From: Planctomycetaceae bacterium
Lineage (GTDB): Bacteria; Planctomycetota; Planctomycetia; Planctomycetales; Planctomycetaceae
Direction: 5' to 3'
NCBI GenBank assembly: GCA_024742875.1
Contig: JANSXP010000001.1
Coordinates: forward strand, 248,001 to 312,000
Length of the DNA: 64,000 nt
How positions within the stretch are numbered: position 1 is the stretch's first letter; every line of letters starts with the position of its first letter. The translations under genes were made by a program, and so were the position numbers. The notes beneath the pieces were generated by a model, which was not told the origin of the DNA, ran no database searches, and was given only the letters and a program-made list of their open reading frames with translations. Shown here piece by piece: positions 1-6,119 of this stretch.

Positions 1-321
1 CAGATCTCCTTGAGGTTCAAATGCCACACTGCAGCGCACGGCTGTCGGCGGGGCGTGATCAGTTCACGGATAGTGATACGCCGTCCGCCTCAGATTGTGG
101 TCAGGTGGCTGTCAGAAGGATGTCAGAGAGTTGTAAGAAGCCCCGTGCGAGCGTTGAAACTCCGGAAAATACTGCCATTTCTGCGTGCTCACGGATTTCT
201 CAATTGGCGTGTAACAGATCAGATCCCGTTTCGCTGTGGTGAGTAACACACAAGGGAACAGCGGCCGACCGGCAGACTGCTGTTTTCATTCTGACTCACC
301 CGCCGGAACTGGAGAATCGAA
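1..321. other. left-edge stretch without a supported gene
   Basis: No reading frame here looks like a protein. Two short plus-strand frames overlap each other in different registers and have no ribosome binding site. The last part (about 290-321) should hold the leader of the small secreted protein gene that starts at 322. I see no RNA gene or repeat. Confidence 0.5.
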
Positions 322-699
322 ATGTTGAAGCGAATTGTTCTGGCTCTCGTGCCAATGGCCATGCTGTCCACTGTTGTCAAAGCGGACGACGATCTGACGA
401 TTGACGTGAACACGATTGCTGACGCGGAAGTGGAAATTGTGGAAGCCGATCTGGACATCGATGTGGACGCCCTGTCGGCGGATGCCGGTGAGGACGCAGA
501 AACGGATGCCGTGGAAGCGTGTTTCCGCCGCTTTGGTTATCGCCATCGCGGCTGGGGGGGCTATCGCTGGGGTGGCTGGGGTGGCTGCTACAACACCTGC
601 TACAGCTACTGTCGACCGCTGTACAGCTACAGCTACTGTCGTCCTGTTTATCACACGATCTGCCGCCCGGTTTACTCCTACTACTGGGGCTGCCACTAA
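322..699 (+). CDS. small secreted protein, acidic N-half, Gly/Tyr/Cys-rich C-half
   Basis: 125 residues. Residues 1-21 form a signal peptide (MLKR, a hydrophobic stretch, cut near VKA/DD). The mature N-half is very acidic, with many Asp/Glu/Val/Ala; the C-half is built of short Gly-Trp, Tyr-Ser-Tyr-Cys and Cys-Arg-Pro repeats with eight or so cysteines. Such low-complexity exported proteins are common in planctomycetes, but I know no function; a wall or matrix role is only a guess. A GGAG sits about 8 bases before the ATG. A strong terminator follows at 731-768, so it is probably transcribed alone. Confidence 0.75.
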   Translation: MLKRIVLALVPMAMLSTVVKADDDLTIDVNTIADAEVEIVEADLDIDVDALSADAGEDAETDAVEACFRRFGYRHRGWGGYRWGGWGGCYNTCYSYCRPLYSYSYCRPVYHTICRPVYSYYWGCH

Positions 700-730
700 T
701 CAGTGAGCCCACCACGGGACCCACTGACCC

Positions 731-768
731 AAGCCCGACCGTTGCCTGGCAGCGTCGGGCTTTTTCTT
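731..768 (+). terminator. rho-independent terminator
   Basis: A 9-bp stem (AAGCCCGAC / GTCGGGCTT) closes a loop that can itself pair, and is followed by a T-rich run. It lies 32 bases after the stop of the 322-699 gene and ahead of the next start at 840. Confidence 0.85.
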
Positions 769-839
769 TACCCGCAGGTCAAAACATTTCGCTGACTTCT
801 GCGGACCCGCCACATCATTCTGATCCGAAAGGACCCATC

Positions 840-1706
840 ATGTTTACCAATCAACCCGTTCTGGCCCTCCTCGCGTGGGGGTCGCTCATCATGGCTGGAG
901 TTTCGGCCAGCGCGCAGGTCGTCGGTCCCGCCGGACCGGTGGCGACTCCCGGTGTTCCGCAGGTGCGACAGTTTCTGCAGCAGCAGCCGCTGTCGGATGT
1001 CCGCGCCAGTCAGCTTCTGGGCATTCCACTGTCAAACTGTCAACACGTGATCGAACTGATGATGCACAATCGAGTGCGAGGCCGCCTGGGCGTCAATGGC
1101 ACCGAGCAACTGCATCTGCCACATCTGAGCGTGGGGCTGCAGCCTGGAGATCTGCAGCTAACCGACGTGCATCTGGTATGTGACGGCGATCATCTGAAAG
1201 GTCCCATTTTTCAACTGGGGCTCAAGAACTGCAGCAACGTTCCCATCGGTAACTTTCATGTGTCTGTGGTGGGTGTGCTGTGCCAGATTCAGCCGCATTC
1301 GCCGTCGGCCACCATCTGCATTCCTCGCATGGAGGCCGGTGAACACACGCAGATTCAGGTTCAGCTGCCCGTCACCTGCATGGCGATGGGCCCGCTGCAG
1401 CAACGAGTGGCGTTTGATACGCTGGTCGTGGCGGTGGACAGTTTCGACGTCCTGCTGGAGTGCGACGAACTGAACAACGTGCAGATTCTGCGTCGCGGTG
1501 AAATTCCACTACTGGCTCCTGTGGTGGAGCAGACGGCTGTTGCACCAGCTGCGCCAGCACCCCAGGCCACACCCGTGGCCCCCGCACCGCCGGCCCCGGT
1601 CCCCGCGCCGGAGCGAAAGTCTCCGCTGGACGACATTGACCTCGATCAGCTGGACCTGGGCAGTGGTGATGGACAGCAGGCCCGCAGTCTGCGGTTTCCC
1701 GGCTGA
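840..1706 (+). CDS. secreted CARDB-like protein with Pro/Ala-rich tail
   Basis: 288 residues from the ATG at 840. I chose this start because AAGGA lies 6 bases upstream and it opens a signal peptide (residues 1-26, ending SASA/Q); the frame is open further upstream but runs through the terminator at 731-768. Residues about 60-210 hold a beta-rich domain ending in DSFDVLLECDELNN, which resembles the end of CARDB adhesion modules (VD..n.v.E.nE.NN). Residues 225-260 are a Pro/Ala linker, and the tail has an Asp-Leu motif. An exported, possibly surface-interaction protein. Substrate unknown. Confidence 0.7.
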   Translation: MFTNQPVLALLAWGSLIMAGVSASAQVVGPAGPVATPGVPQVRQFLQQQPLSDVRASQLLGIPLSNCQHVIELMMHNRVRGRLGVNGTEQLHLPHLSVGLQPGDLQLTDVHLVCDGDHLKGPIFQLGLKNCSNVPIGNFHVSVVGVLCQIQPHSPSATICIPRMEAGEHTQIQVQLPVTCMAMGPLQQRVAFDTLVVAVDSFDVLLECDELNNVQILRRGEIPLLAPVVEQTAVAPAAPAPQATPVAPAPPAPVPAPERKSPLDDIDLDQLDLGSGDGQQARSLRFPG

Positions 1707-1738
1707 GGCGAACACCTGCTGTCGGCAGCGGCTGCTGG

Positions 1739-1803
1739 AAAGACCTTCCCGATTTCTCCGTCAGGCCCTCGGGCCTGTGCGAAGGAATTGGCGAAGGTCT
1801 TTT
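1739..1803 (+). terminator. terminator with nested hairpin
   Basis: A 10-bp outer stem (AAAGACCTTC / GAAGGTCTTT) encloses an inner hairpin (CAGGCC / GGCCTG) and ends in a short T run. It separates the CARDB-like gene from the repair genes. The long interior makes it less certain than a simple terminator. Confidence 0.6.
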
Positions 1804-1865
1804 GCCGTTTGCACGGGCCGCGTTAGACTCCCCTTCTGTTAGAACTCAATGGACCGGAGTGCCGG

Positions 1866-2186
1866 GTGACCGAATCCAATGCCAGCCTGATCGAAAAGAT
1901 GGTCCGCCGGGTGCCCCGCGGACGAGTGGCCACCTATGGCCAGATCGCCGCCCTGATTGGCGCCCCACGAAACTCCCGTCAGGTGGGCAGTGTCCTGCGG
2001 AGTCTGCCTGACGATTCCCGCGTGCCATGGCACCGCATCGTCAATGCGTGCGGCAAAGTGAGCGACCGGGGTGAGTCCGTTTGTGAAGGGCTGCAGCGAC
2101 ACCTGCTGGAAGAAGAAGGTGTGGAGTTTGACGAACACAGTCGCGTGGATCTGAAAGCCTACCAGTGGAAACCGCGACGTCGCTGA
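1866..2186 (+). CDS. alkyltransferase-like protein (ATL, MGMT-related)
   Basis: 106 residues, GTG start. It has the DNA-binding helix-turn-helix of O6-methylguanine-DNA methyltransferase (V-P-x-G-x-V-x-T-Y-G-Q-I-A near residues 16-28, with the arginine-finger region RQVGSVLR at 38-45), but the active-site PCHR is PWHR at 54-57. Trp in place of Cys is the hallmark of ATL proteins: they bind O6-alkylguanine without removing the alkyl group and hand the lesion to nucleotide excision repair. Length fits stand-alone ATLs. The uracil-DNA glycosylase gene follows after 22 bases, so the two may be co-transcribed as a base-damage pair. Confidence 0.9.
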   Translation: MTESNASLIEKMVRRVPRGRVATYGQIAALIGAPRNSRQVGSVLRSLPDDSRVPWHRIVNACGKVSDRGESVCEGLQRHLLEEEGVEFDEHSRVDLKAYQWKPRRR

Positions 2187-2208
2187 TGGAGCAACCGGGA
2201 GACCATGC

Positions 2209-2922
2209 ATGAACGCCGCCGATCTGCCCCCAGACTGGCGCAATGCGCTGGCGGAAGAAACATCGCAGCCCTGGTTTGTGCAACTGTGCGAATTTGTGCA
2301 GCGTGAACGCCAGACGGGGCCCGTGTTTCCGCCGGCCGAAGACGTGTTTCAGGCGCTGGCACTCACGCCGCTGGCAAATGTCAGGGTCCTGATCCTGGGC
2401 CAGGATCCCTATCACGACGACGGGCAGGCCCACGGACTGAGTTTTTCTGTTCGGCCGGGCGTCAAAGTGCCACCATCGCTGCGCAACATTTACAAAGAGC
2501 TGCAGACAGATCTTGAGATTGCGCCGGCACCACACGGACATTTGCAAAAATGGGCTCAGCAGGGTGTGCTGCTGCTCAACACCGTACTGACCGTCCGCGC
2601 GCATCAGGCCCATTCGCACCGCAAACAGGGCTGGGAGACGCTGACCGATCGTATCATTCAGATCGTCAGTGACAGGCCGGCGGTGGCATTCGTGCTTTGG
2701 GGAAAGCCGGCAGAAGCCAAAGAAAAACTGATCGATTCGCGGCACCTGATCGTTAAGAGCCCTCATCCGTCCCCTCTGTCGGCACGGCGGGGATTTTTCG
2801 GCAGCCGACCGTTTTCTCGTGTCAATGAGTTCCTGGCCCGCAGTGGTCTGCCGCAGATTGACTGGGACGTGGGCGCTGCCGGGAACTCAGACGCGCCCGT
2901 GGAAGCAGGTCGTTTGTTTTGA
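2209..2922 (+). CDS. ung: uracil-DNA glycosylase (family 1)
   Basis: 237 residues. It removes uracil from DNA to start base-excision repair in the cytoplasm. Residues 64-70 are the water-activating motif GQDPYHD, with Asp66 catalytic; residues 186-191 are HPSPLS, the minor-groove/leucine loop motif with the catalytic His. LLNTVLTV (122-129) is the uracil-binding strand. Length is near the family norm (about 225), with a short extra C-terminal tail rich in Ala/Asp. It follows the ATL gene closely. Confidence 0.95.
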   Translation: MNAADLPPDWRNALAEETSQPWFVQLCEFVQRERQTGPVFPPAEDVFQALALTPLANVRVLILGQDPYHDDGQAHGLSFSVRPGVKVPPSLRNIYKELQTDLEIAPAPHGHLQKWAQQGVLLLNTVLTVRAHQAHSHRKQGWETLTDRIIQIVSDRPAVAFVLWGKPAEAKEKLIDSRHLIVKSPHPSPLSARRGFFGSRPFSRVNEFLARSGLPQIDWDVGAAGNSDAPVEAGRLF

Positions 2923-2943
2923 GCAGGCACGCAGCGGGTGACG

Positions 2944-2993
2944 CTTTTGTTGCAAACGACGCGTTGTTGAACACGACGCGTTGTTGAACACAA
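2944..2993. repeat. short tandem duplication downstream of ung
   Basis: A 17-base unit ending in GCGTTGTTGAAC is repeated twice head to tail, with a half-copy at each side (about 2944-2993). A second, 12-base duplication (TTCGTCATCGCA twice) lies at about 3035-3058. Both sit in the leader of the thioredoxin-like gene. They look like replication-slippage duplications; no function is evident. Confidence 0.6.
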
Positions 2994-3017
2994 CGGGCCG
3001 AAAACGATGGACGTGGC

Positions 3018-3062
3018 ATGAGTAAGAAGCCATTCGTCATCGCATTCGTCATCGCATATTGA
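3018..3062 (+). CDS. possible 14-residue leader peptide
   Basis: ATG to TGA gives MSKKPFVIAFVIAY, two Lys then a short hydrophobic repeat (FVIA FVIA). It ends 19 bases before the ATG of the thioredoxin-like selenoprotein candidate. Its central part is the 12-base duplication. It could be a translated leader or chance; there is no family match. Confidence 0.2.
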   Translation: MSKKPFVIAFVIAY

Positions 3063-3081
3063 GAATCACAGAAAGTCAAAG

Positions 3082-3480
3082 ATGGAAGTGCTGCAGAAGA
3101 TGCTGCCCGCCGTGGTACTGTTTGGTGGGGCGATCGTGGTGTGGTGGGTGCTGAGCATTCGTGGCCGAAAGTTCGCATCCACGGCAGAGTTTGAAGGCGA
3201 ACTTCAGGACGGTCGCATCAAGGTGCTCGAATTCTTCAGTAATGGATGACTGCCGTGTCTTGCCTCCGGCCCCATCGTGAATGGGATTGAATCAGACGTA
3301 AAGAGTGTGGCCGACGTGATTCGCATCGATTTGGCGAGTCGCATGGGCCGTGAGATTGGTGGGCGCTACAGCGTGACGGCTGTGCCCACCACGGTTGTCG
3401 TGGACGCTGCAGGCCAGGTCATCTACCAGCATGCCGGCATTCCGGATCGCAGTGCGGTGGTGCAGGTCGTGATGGGCTGA
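3082..3480 (+). CDS. membrane-anchored thioredoxin-like protein, candidate selenoprotein (UxxC)
   Basis: 132 residues if the in-frame TGA at 3247-3249 is read as selenocysteine. Residues 9-26 form one hydrophobic helix, probably a signal anchor placing the rest outside the membrane. Then a thioredoxin fold: strand KVLEFFSNG (47-55), active site U56-L-P-C59, helix to about 70, VIRIDLA strand (79-85), cis-proline motif V-P102-T-T, strand VVVDAAGQV and a final YQHAG. In relatives residue 56 is the nucleophilic Cys of CxxC; here its codon is TGA and every other thioredoxin landmark is intact, with no further stop or frameshift. A stem-loop at 3271-3285 lies where a bacterial SECIS should be. The alternative is a recent nonsense mutation. 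Ordinary gene callers would keep only 3277-3480. No selA/B/C/D gene is in this window. Confidence 0.7.
3271..3285 (+). promoter_or_regulatory. candidate bacterial SECIS hairpin
   Basis: CCCAT (3271-3275) pairs perfectly with ATGGG (3281-3285) around the 5-base loop CGTGA. The loop starts 26 bases after the TGA and has G as its second base; the published bacterial SECIS pattern asks for a loop about 16-37 bases downstream with a G in the first two positions. Beyond one C-A mismatch the stem can continue with G-U, G-U and C-G pairs (3267-3269 with 3287-3289). Confidence 0.5.
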
Positions 3481-3799
3481 CGAAAAAAATGGCGAACAGC
3501 GCGAACTTCTTTTTGGAACACGCGTCTTAGCCATTGACCGTCGGACGGGTGTCGGGCGGCTCAGGTCTTTACCTCTGGAACGGAACCATGTCTTCGCTCG
3601 CACTTTTGTCCCTCGCATCCGAAGCCCGACTCAGTGAGTCTCGCCTGCTGGCGAGTTCTGAGCGGTATCCATTGCGCACATGACATCAGGCAGAAGCACT
3701 CACTTCAAAGCCCGGTGTTGCTGCACCGGGCTTTTTTTGTGGCCAGTGACTGGTCATCGCAGACGGACGCCAGTCTCAGGCGCCACCGCTTAGCCATAT
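3481..3799. other. gap between selenoprotein candidate and tRNA array
   Basis: No gene is supported here. The stretch holds one strong terminator (3707-3738). Reading frames are short and lack ribosome binding sites. A promoter for the tRNA array probably lies after the terminator, but I cannot pick it out. Confidence 0.5.
3707..3738 (+). terminator. rho-independent terminator
   Basis: AAGCCCGGTG pairs with CACCGGGCTT around TTGCTG, followed by seven T residues. It ends transcription from the ung / thioredoxin-like side before the tRNA array. Confidence 0.9.
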
Positions 3800-3868
3800 C
3801 GCCGACGGTCAAGCGACCAGGAGAGCCTCATAAGCTCTCACAGTCAGGAGCGTTACCTGAGTCGGCCA
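3800..3868 (+). tRNA. tRNA-like cloverleaf, CAU anticodon, degenerate loops
   Basis: The 69 bases fold as a full cloverleaf: acceptor CGCCGAC/GTCGGCC (6 of 7 pairs), D-arm GGTC/GACC with a 4-base loop, anticodon arm AGAGC/GCTCT with loop CTCATAA (anticodon CAT), 5-base variable loop, T-arm TCAGG/CCTGA with loop AGCGTTA, then A. The stems are intact but the D-loop lacks GG and the T-loop lacks TTC, and there is no 8-9 linker, so it would not be a normal elongator tRNA. It ends one base before tRNA-Glu. It could be a decayed tRNA, an unusual one, or a chance fold. Confidence 0.35.
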
Positions 3869-3869
3869 C

Positions 3870-3944
3870 GGCACCGTAGTTTCTGTTGGCAGAAATCCCG
3901 GCCTTTCAAGTCGGTGTTCGCCGGTTCGATTCCGGTCGGTGTCA
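3870..3944 (+). tRNA. tRNA-Glu (UUC)
   Basis: Acceptor GGCACCG/CGGTGTC (one G-T pair), discriminator A, D-arm TTTC/GAAA with GG in the loop, anticodon arm CCGGC/GTCGG around CTTTCAA (anticodon TTC), T-arm GCCGG/CCGGT around TTCGATT. CCA is not encoded. First clear member of the array. Confidence 0.85.
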
Positions 3945-3989
3945 TTTCAAAACCGGATGGCGCAGTGACGTGCCACCCTGTTTCCTCCT

Positions 3990-4060
3990 GCCTGGTGAGT
4001 GTGATGGAAGCACGCGACGCTTCGAACGTCGTAGACGGGGTTCGATTCCCTGACTGGGTA
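3990..4060 (+). tRNA. tRNA-Arg (UCG)
   Basis: 71 bases. Acceptor GCCTGGT/ACTGGGT (three G-T pairs), D-arm GTGT/GCAC with 7-base loop GATGGAA, anticodon arm CGACG/CGTCG around CTTCGAA (anticodon TCG), T-arm CGGGG/CCCTG around TTCGATT, discriminator A. A20 in the D-loop fits arginine identity. The small D-loop and weak acceptor stem are atypical. CCA is not encoded. Confidence 0.7.
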
Positions 4061-4116
4061 CTGCCGCTTCGCGCTCGGGTGTTGCAGTGCGGTTGTGGCT
4101 CAATTCTGATTGTCCC

Positions 4117-4200
4117 GGCGCTGCTGCAGAGTGGGATCTGAGCGTGGCTGTAACCCACGTGCTCTTCGTGAGCCAGGCGGTTCGATTCCGTACAACGCCA
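4117..4200 (+). tRNA. tRNA-Tyr (GUA), class II
   Basis: 84 bases, usual for bacterial tRNA-Tyr. Anticodon arm CGTGG/CCACG around CTGTAAC (anticodon GTA); long variable arm with GCTC/GAGC stem; T-loop TTCGATT; acceptor GGCGCTG/CAACGCC with one C-A mismatch; discriminator A. The T-stem also has one mismatch (G-A) and the D-arm is weak. The 5' boundary is less sure: GCGGTTGTGGCTCAA at about 4089-4103 looks like the start of another tRNA, so this gene may have a rearranged 5' half. Confidence 0.65.
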
Positions 4201-4222
4201 TTTTTGAAGGGCCGTTCTTCCT

Positions 4223-4296
4223 GGCGTGATGGCCCAACTGGCAGAGGCATCCGGCTTAAGACTGGAGAGTTGTGGGTTCGAATCCCACTCACGCTA
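4223..4296 (+). tRNA. tRNA with Leu anticodon (UAA), short variable loop
   Basis: 74 bases. Acceptor GGCGTGA/TCACGCT with a G1-U72 wobble, D-arm GCC/GGC with 11-base loop containing GG, anticodon arm TCCGG/CTGGA around CTTAAGA (anticodon TAA), 5-base variable loop, T-arm GTGGG/CCCAC around TTCGAAT, discriminator A. The anticodon reads UUA/UUG, but bacterial tRNA-Leu normally carries a long variable arm; this one is class I. Nearly the same body as the gene at 4338. Confidence 0.75.
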
Positions 4297-4297
4297 T

Positions 4298-4328
4298 CGA
4301 TCATCACACCGTGCGGGCGTGGTGATCG
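4298..4328 (+). other. spacer hairpin between the two Leu-anticodon tRNAs
   Basis: CGATCATCAC (4298-4307) pairs with GTGGTGATCG (4319-4328) with one G-T pair. It fills most of the spacer. It may guide processing of the joint transcript or be a weak terminator; there is no T run. Confidence 0.4.
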
Positions 4329-4337
4329 CAGACACAT

Positions 4338-4411
4338 GGCATCGTAGCCCAACTGGCAGAGGCGCCCGGCTTAGGACCGGGAAGTTGGGAGTTCGAATCT
4401 CCCCGATGCTA
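4338..4411 (+). tRNA. tRNA with Leu anticodon (UAG), short variable loop
   Basis: 74 bases. Acceptor GGCATCG/CGATGCT with the same G1-U72 wobble, identical D-arm core (GCCCAACTGGCAGAGGC), anticodon arm CCCGG/CCGGG around CTTAGGA (anticodon TAG), 5-base variable loop, T-arm GGGAG/CTCCC around TTCGAAT, discriminator A. Clearly a duplicate of the UAA gene with a changed anticodon arm. The pair covers UUR and CUN leucine codons without the class II arm expected of bacterial tRNA-Leu. Confidence 0.75.
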
Positions 4412-4449
4412 CTGAAAACGAAACCGCCAGTGTGGTTTTGAATATCCTG

Positions 4450-4537
4450 GGGGGATAGCCGGATACTGGGTCGCCGGACTGGTCTGCTAAACCAGGTGCC
4501 ATGTTTTGGCATGAGGGTTCGATTCCCTTGTCCCCCG
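4450..4537 (+). tRNA. tRNA-Ser (GCU), class II
   Basis: 88 bases. Acceptor GGGGGAT/GTCCCCC, discriminator G as in other tRNA-Ser, anticodon arm CTGGT/ACCAG around CTGCTAA (anticodon GCT), long variable arm with GCCA/TGGC stem, T-loop TTCGATT. CCA is not encoded. The most regular member of the array and its last. Confidence 0.9.
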
Positions 4538-4593
4538 CTGTCGCGACAATCGCTGCCGTTCGGCTGCGGTTACCATCGGCACAGCCTGCACCG

Positions 4594-5784
4594 TTATCGT
4601 TCGACTTTTTCCATCGGCGGTGCGGGCGAGTCGTCGTAGATGCCAATCCACTCGGCATTCAGATCCGCATCGTGAAACAGAATCCACGATCGCCGGGGCA
4701 CATTGCCCTCCCGCATGGCCCGCTGGATGGCCATCACGCCACGGTCCACATCCGTCAGTGCCAGTTCCAGATAGCTGTACCGCAGCCCCGTGCCCCCGCC
4801 AATCAAAGCGCCTGTGTCCTGCGCTTCGAGTGCGATGCGGGCCGCTTCTTCCATGTCTTCACGATCGTGGAAACCCATGTCGCTCAGATCGCCTGCGCCG
4901 TCAATCTTGACGTAGCAGAACGTTTCCTCGCTGCGACTGTATCGTTCGGAAAAGAAGGGCGCCGGGGAAAACGTGGCGGCAATCAGATCAGGATTGCACG
5001 TGATACACGTCATCAGGTCGTAGCGTTCCGGATAGTCGCGGGCTTCTTCGGGCTCCAGTTTGAGGACGGCCCACTGGCCATCGTCCGCCACCGCGGAATA
5101 GGGTTCAGCCGGCAACTGGGCCCTCATGCTTTCCACCAGCGCTCGGAACGTGGGTTCCAGGCGATCCAGCTCAAGAAAACGCTGGCCCTGTTCCACCGGG
5201 GTGATGTCATCGACGAGATTGATCGTGCCCACCCAGCGGTCCAGGTATTTTTCTCCCAGGAGTGTTTCGGTCGCTACGAAGGCCGCATTGAAGGCCTGAT
5301 CATCGTCCTCGGGGAGTCGCTTCCAGCGATAGGAGAGATCTATTCTGTTGTTGTCTCCGGAGGCAACGGCCACCTTGACCCCCGTGACATCCAGATCGCA
5401 GCGGGCGTCTACCGTCTGCAGGGCCGCCTGCACGTCTTCCCGCAGGCGGTAGGAATAGAATTCCCAGCCGGGAATGTCGGGTGCGCGATCAATGATCGTT
5501 TCTGTCAGCGGACGCAGTTCACTTTGGATTTCGGGTGTGATGACCAGGCGGTGACCGTGTACTTTGACCGCCGGGCCGTACTCCCACATCAACTCCGGGT
5601 GAATGGACTGCAGTTCGCGGTGCATCCAGTCAGCCAGATCCCAGTTTTCCGCCTGCCGAAACAGAGCGTCCAGCCGATCCGTGTTCTTCAAAAACTCTTT
5701 CCACCAGTTGTCAATCTGACGAATGACTTTGTCGTGGCCGCGGGCCTCCGCAGGGTCATTTCGATTGTAGTAAAGCCAACGCAT
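4594..5784 (-). CDS. conserved hypothetical protein
   Basis: 396 residues, soluble, acidic, no signal peptide or membrane segment. It starts MRWLYYNRND and has a Trp-rich N-terminal helical region (residues 20-70), then mixed alpha/beta sequence, and ends in a region that mentions no known motif. A C-x-x-C near the middle (MTCITC) is the only metal- or redox-like feature. I do not recognise the family. It faces the tRNA array (tail to tail with it). The codon pattern is like that of its neighbours. Confidence 0.65.
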   Translation of the reverse strand: MRWLYYNRNDPAEARGHDKVIRQIDNWWKEFLKNTDRLDALFRQAENWDLADWMHRELQSIHPELMWEYGPAVKVHGHRLVITPEIQSELRPLTETIIDRAPDIPGWEFYSYRLREDVQAALQTVDARCDLDVTGVKVAVASGDNNRIDLSYRWKRLPEDDDQAFNAAFVATETLLGEKYLDRWVGTINLVDDITPVEQGQRFLELDRLEPTFRALVESMRAQLPAEPYSAVADDGQWAVLKLEPEEARDYPERYDLMTCITCNPDLIAATFSPAPFFSERYSRSEETFCYVKIDGAGDLSDMGFHDREDMEEAARIALEAQDTGALIGGGTGLRYSYLELALTDVDRGVMAIQRAMREGNVPRRSWILFHDADLNAEWIGIYDDSPAPPMEKVER

Positions 5785-6119
5785 GCCGTTTCCGTATTCA
5801 AGTCCGTCTCACTGCCGCCGGCCCATTCGTCATTGGTGCTCAGTCACTGCAGAAAGCGATCTCGCCCCAAAAGTATTCGCTTATCGTATAGGAACTTAGC
5901 AACTTGGGGCGGTTGCGTCACTTGAATAGTTCTCCTACTGCACGGCATTCGCAGAGCGTAACAGTATGTAACTGGAATTGTGGCGTTGCCGCTTGACACA
6001 GGTGCGTCGCGAACCTCCGCCAGTATCCGAATTTCCCCGAGCTGTGAGAACCAGCGCGCAGAGCGGCCATGTCGCCGCCTGCCTATAGGCGTTCGGCCTG
6101 ACCGTGACGGCGTTCGCTT
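5785..6119. other. intergenic, no recognised feature
   Basis: Holds the leader of the 4594-5784 gene and the 3' side of the symporter gene. A small hairpin (CGCCT/AGGCG) lies near 6071-6087 but has no T run. I see no RNA gene. Confidence 0.4.

Noticed and set aside
3247-3249. simple pseudogene reading of the TGA
   Set aside because: Not excluded, but less likely: the stop is exactly at the catalytic Cys codon, no other lesion exists in 132 codons, and a SECIS-like hairpin follows.
3870-4537. prophage or integrative element at the tRNA array
   Set aside because: No integrase, no direct repeat of a tRNA 3' end, and the flanking genes are ordinary chromosomal genes.
4501-5925. 474-codon plus-strand open frame that starts inside tRNA-Ser
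   Set aside because: Antisense to the 4594-5784 gene, starts within a tRNA, and has His/Arg/Gln-rich composition typical of shadows.
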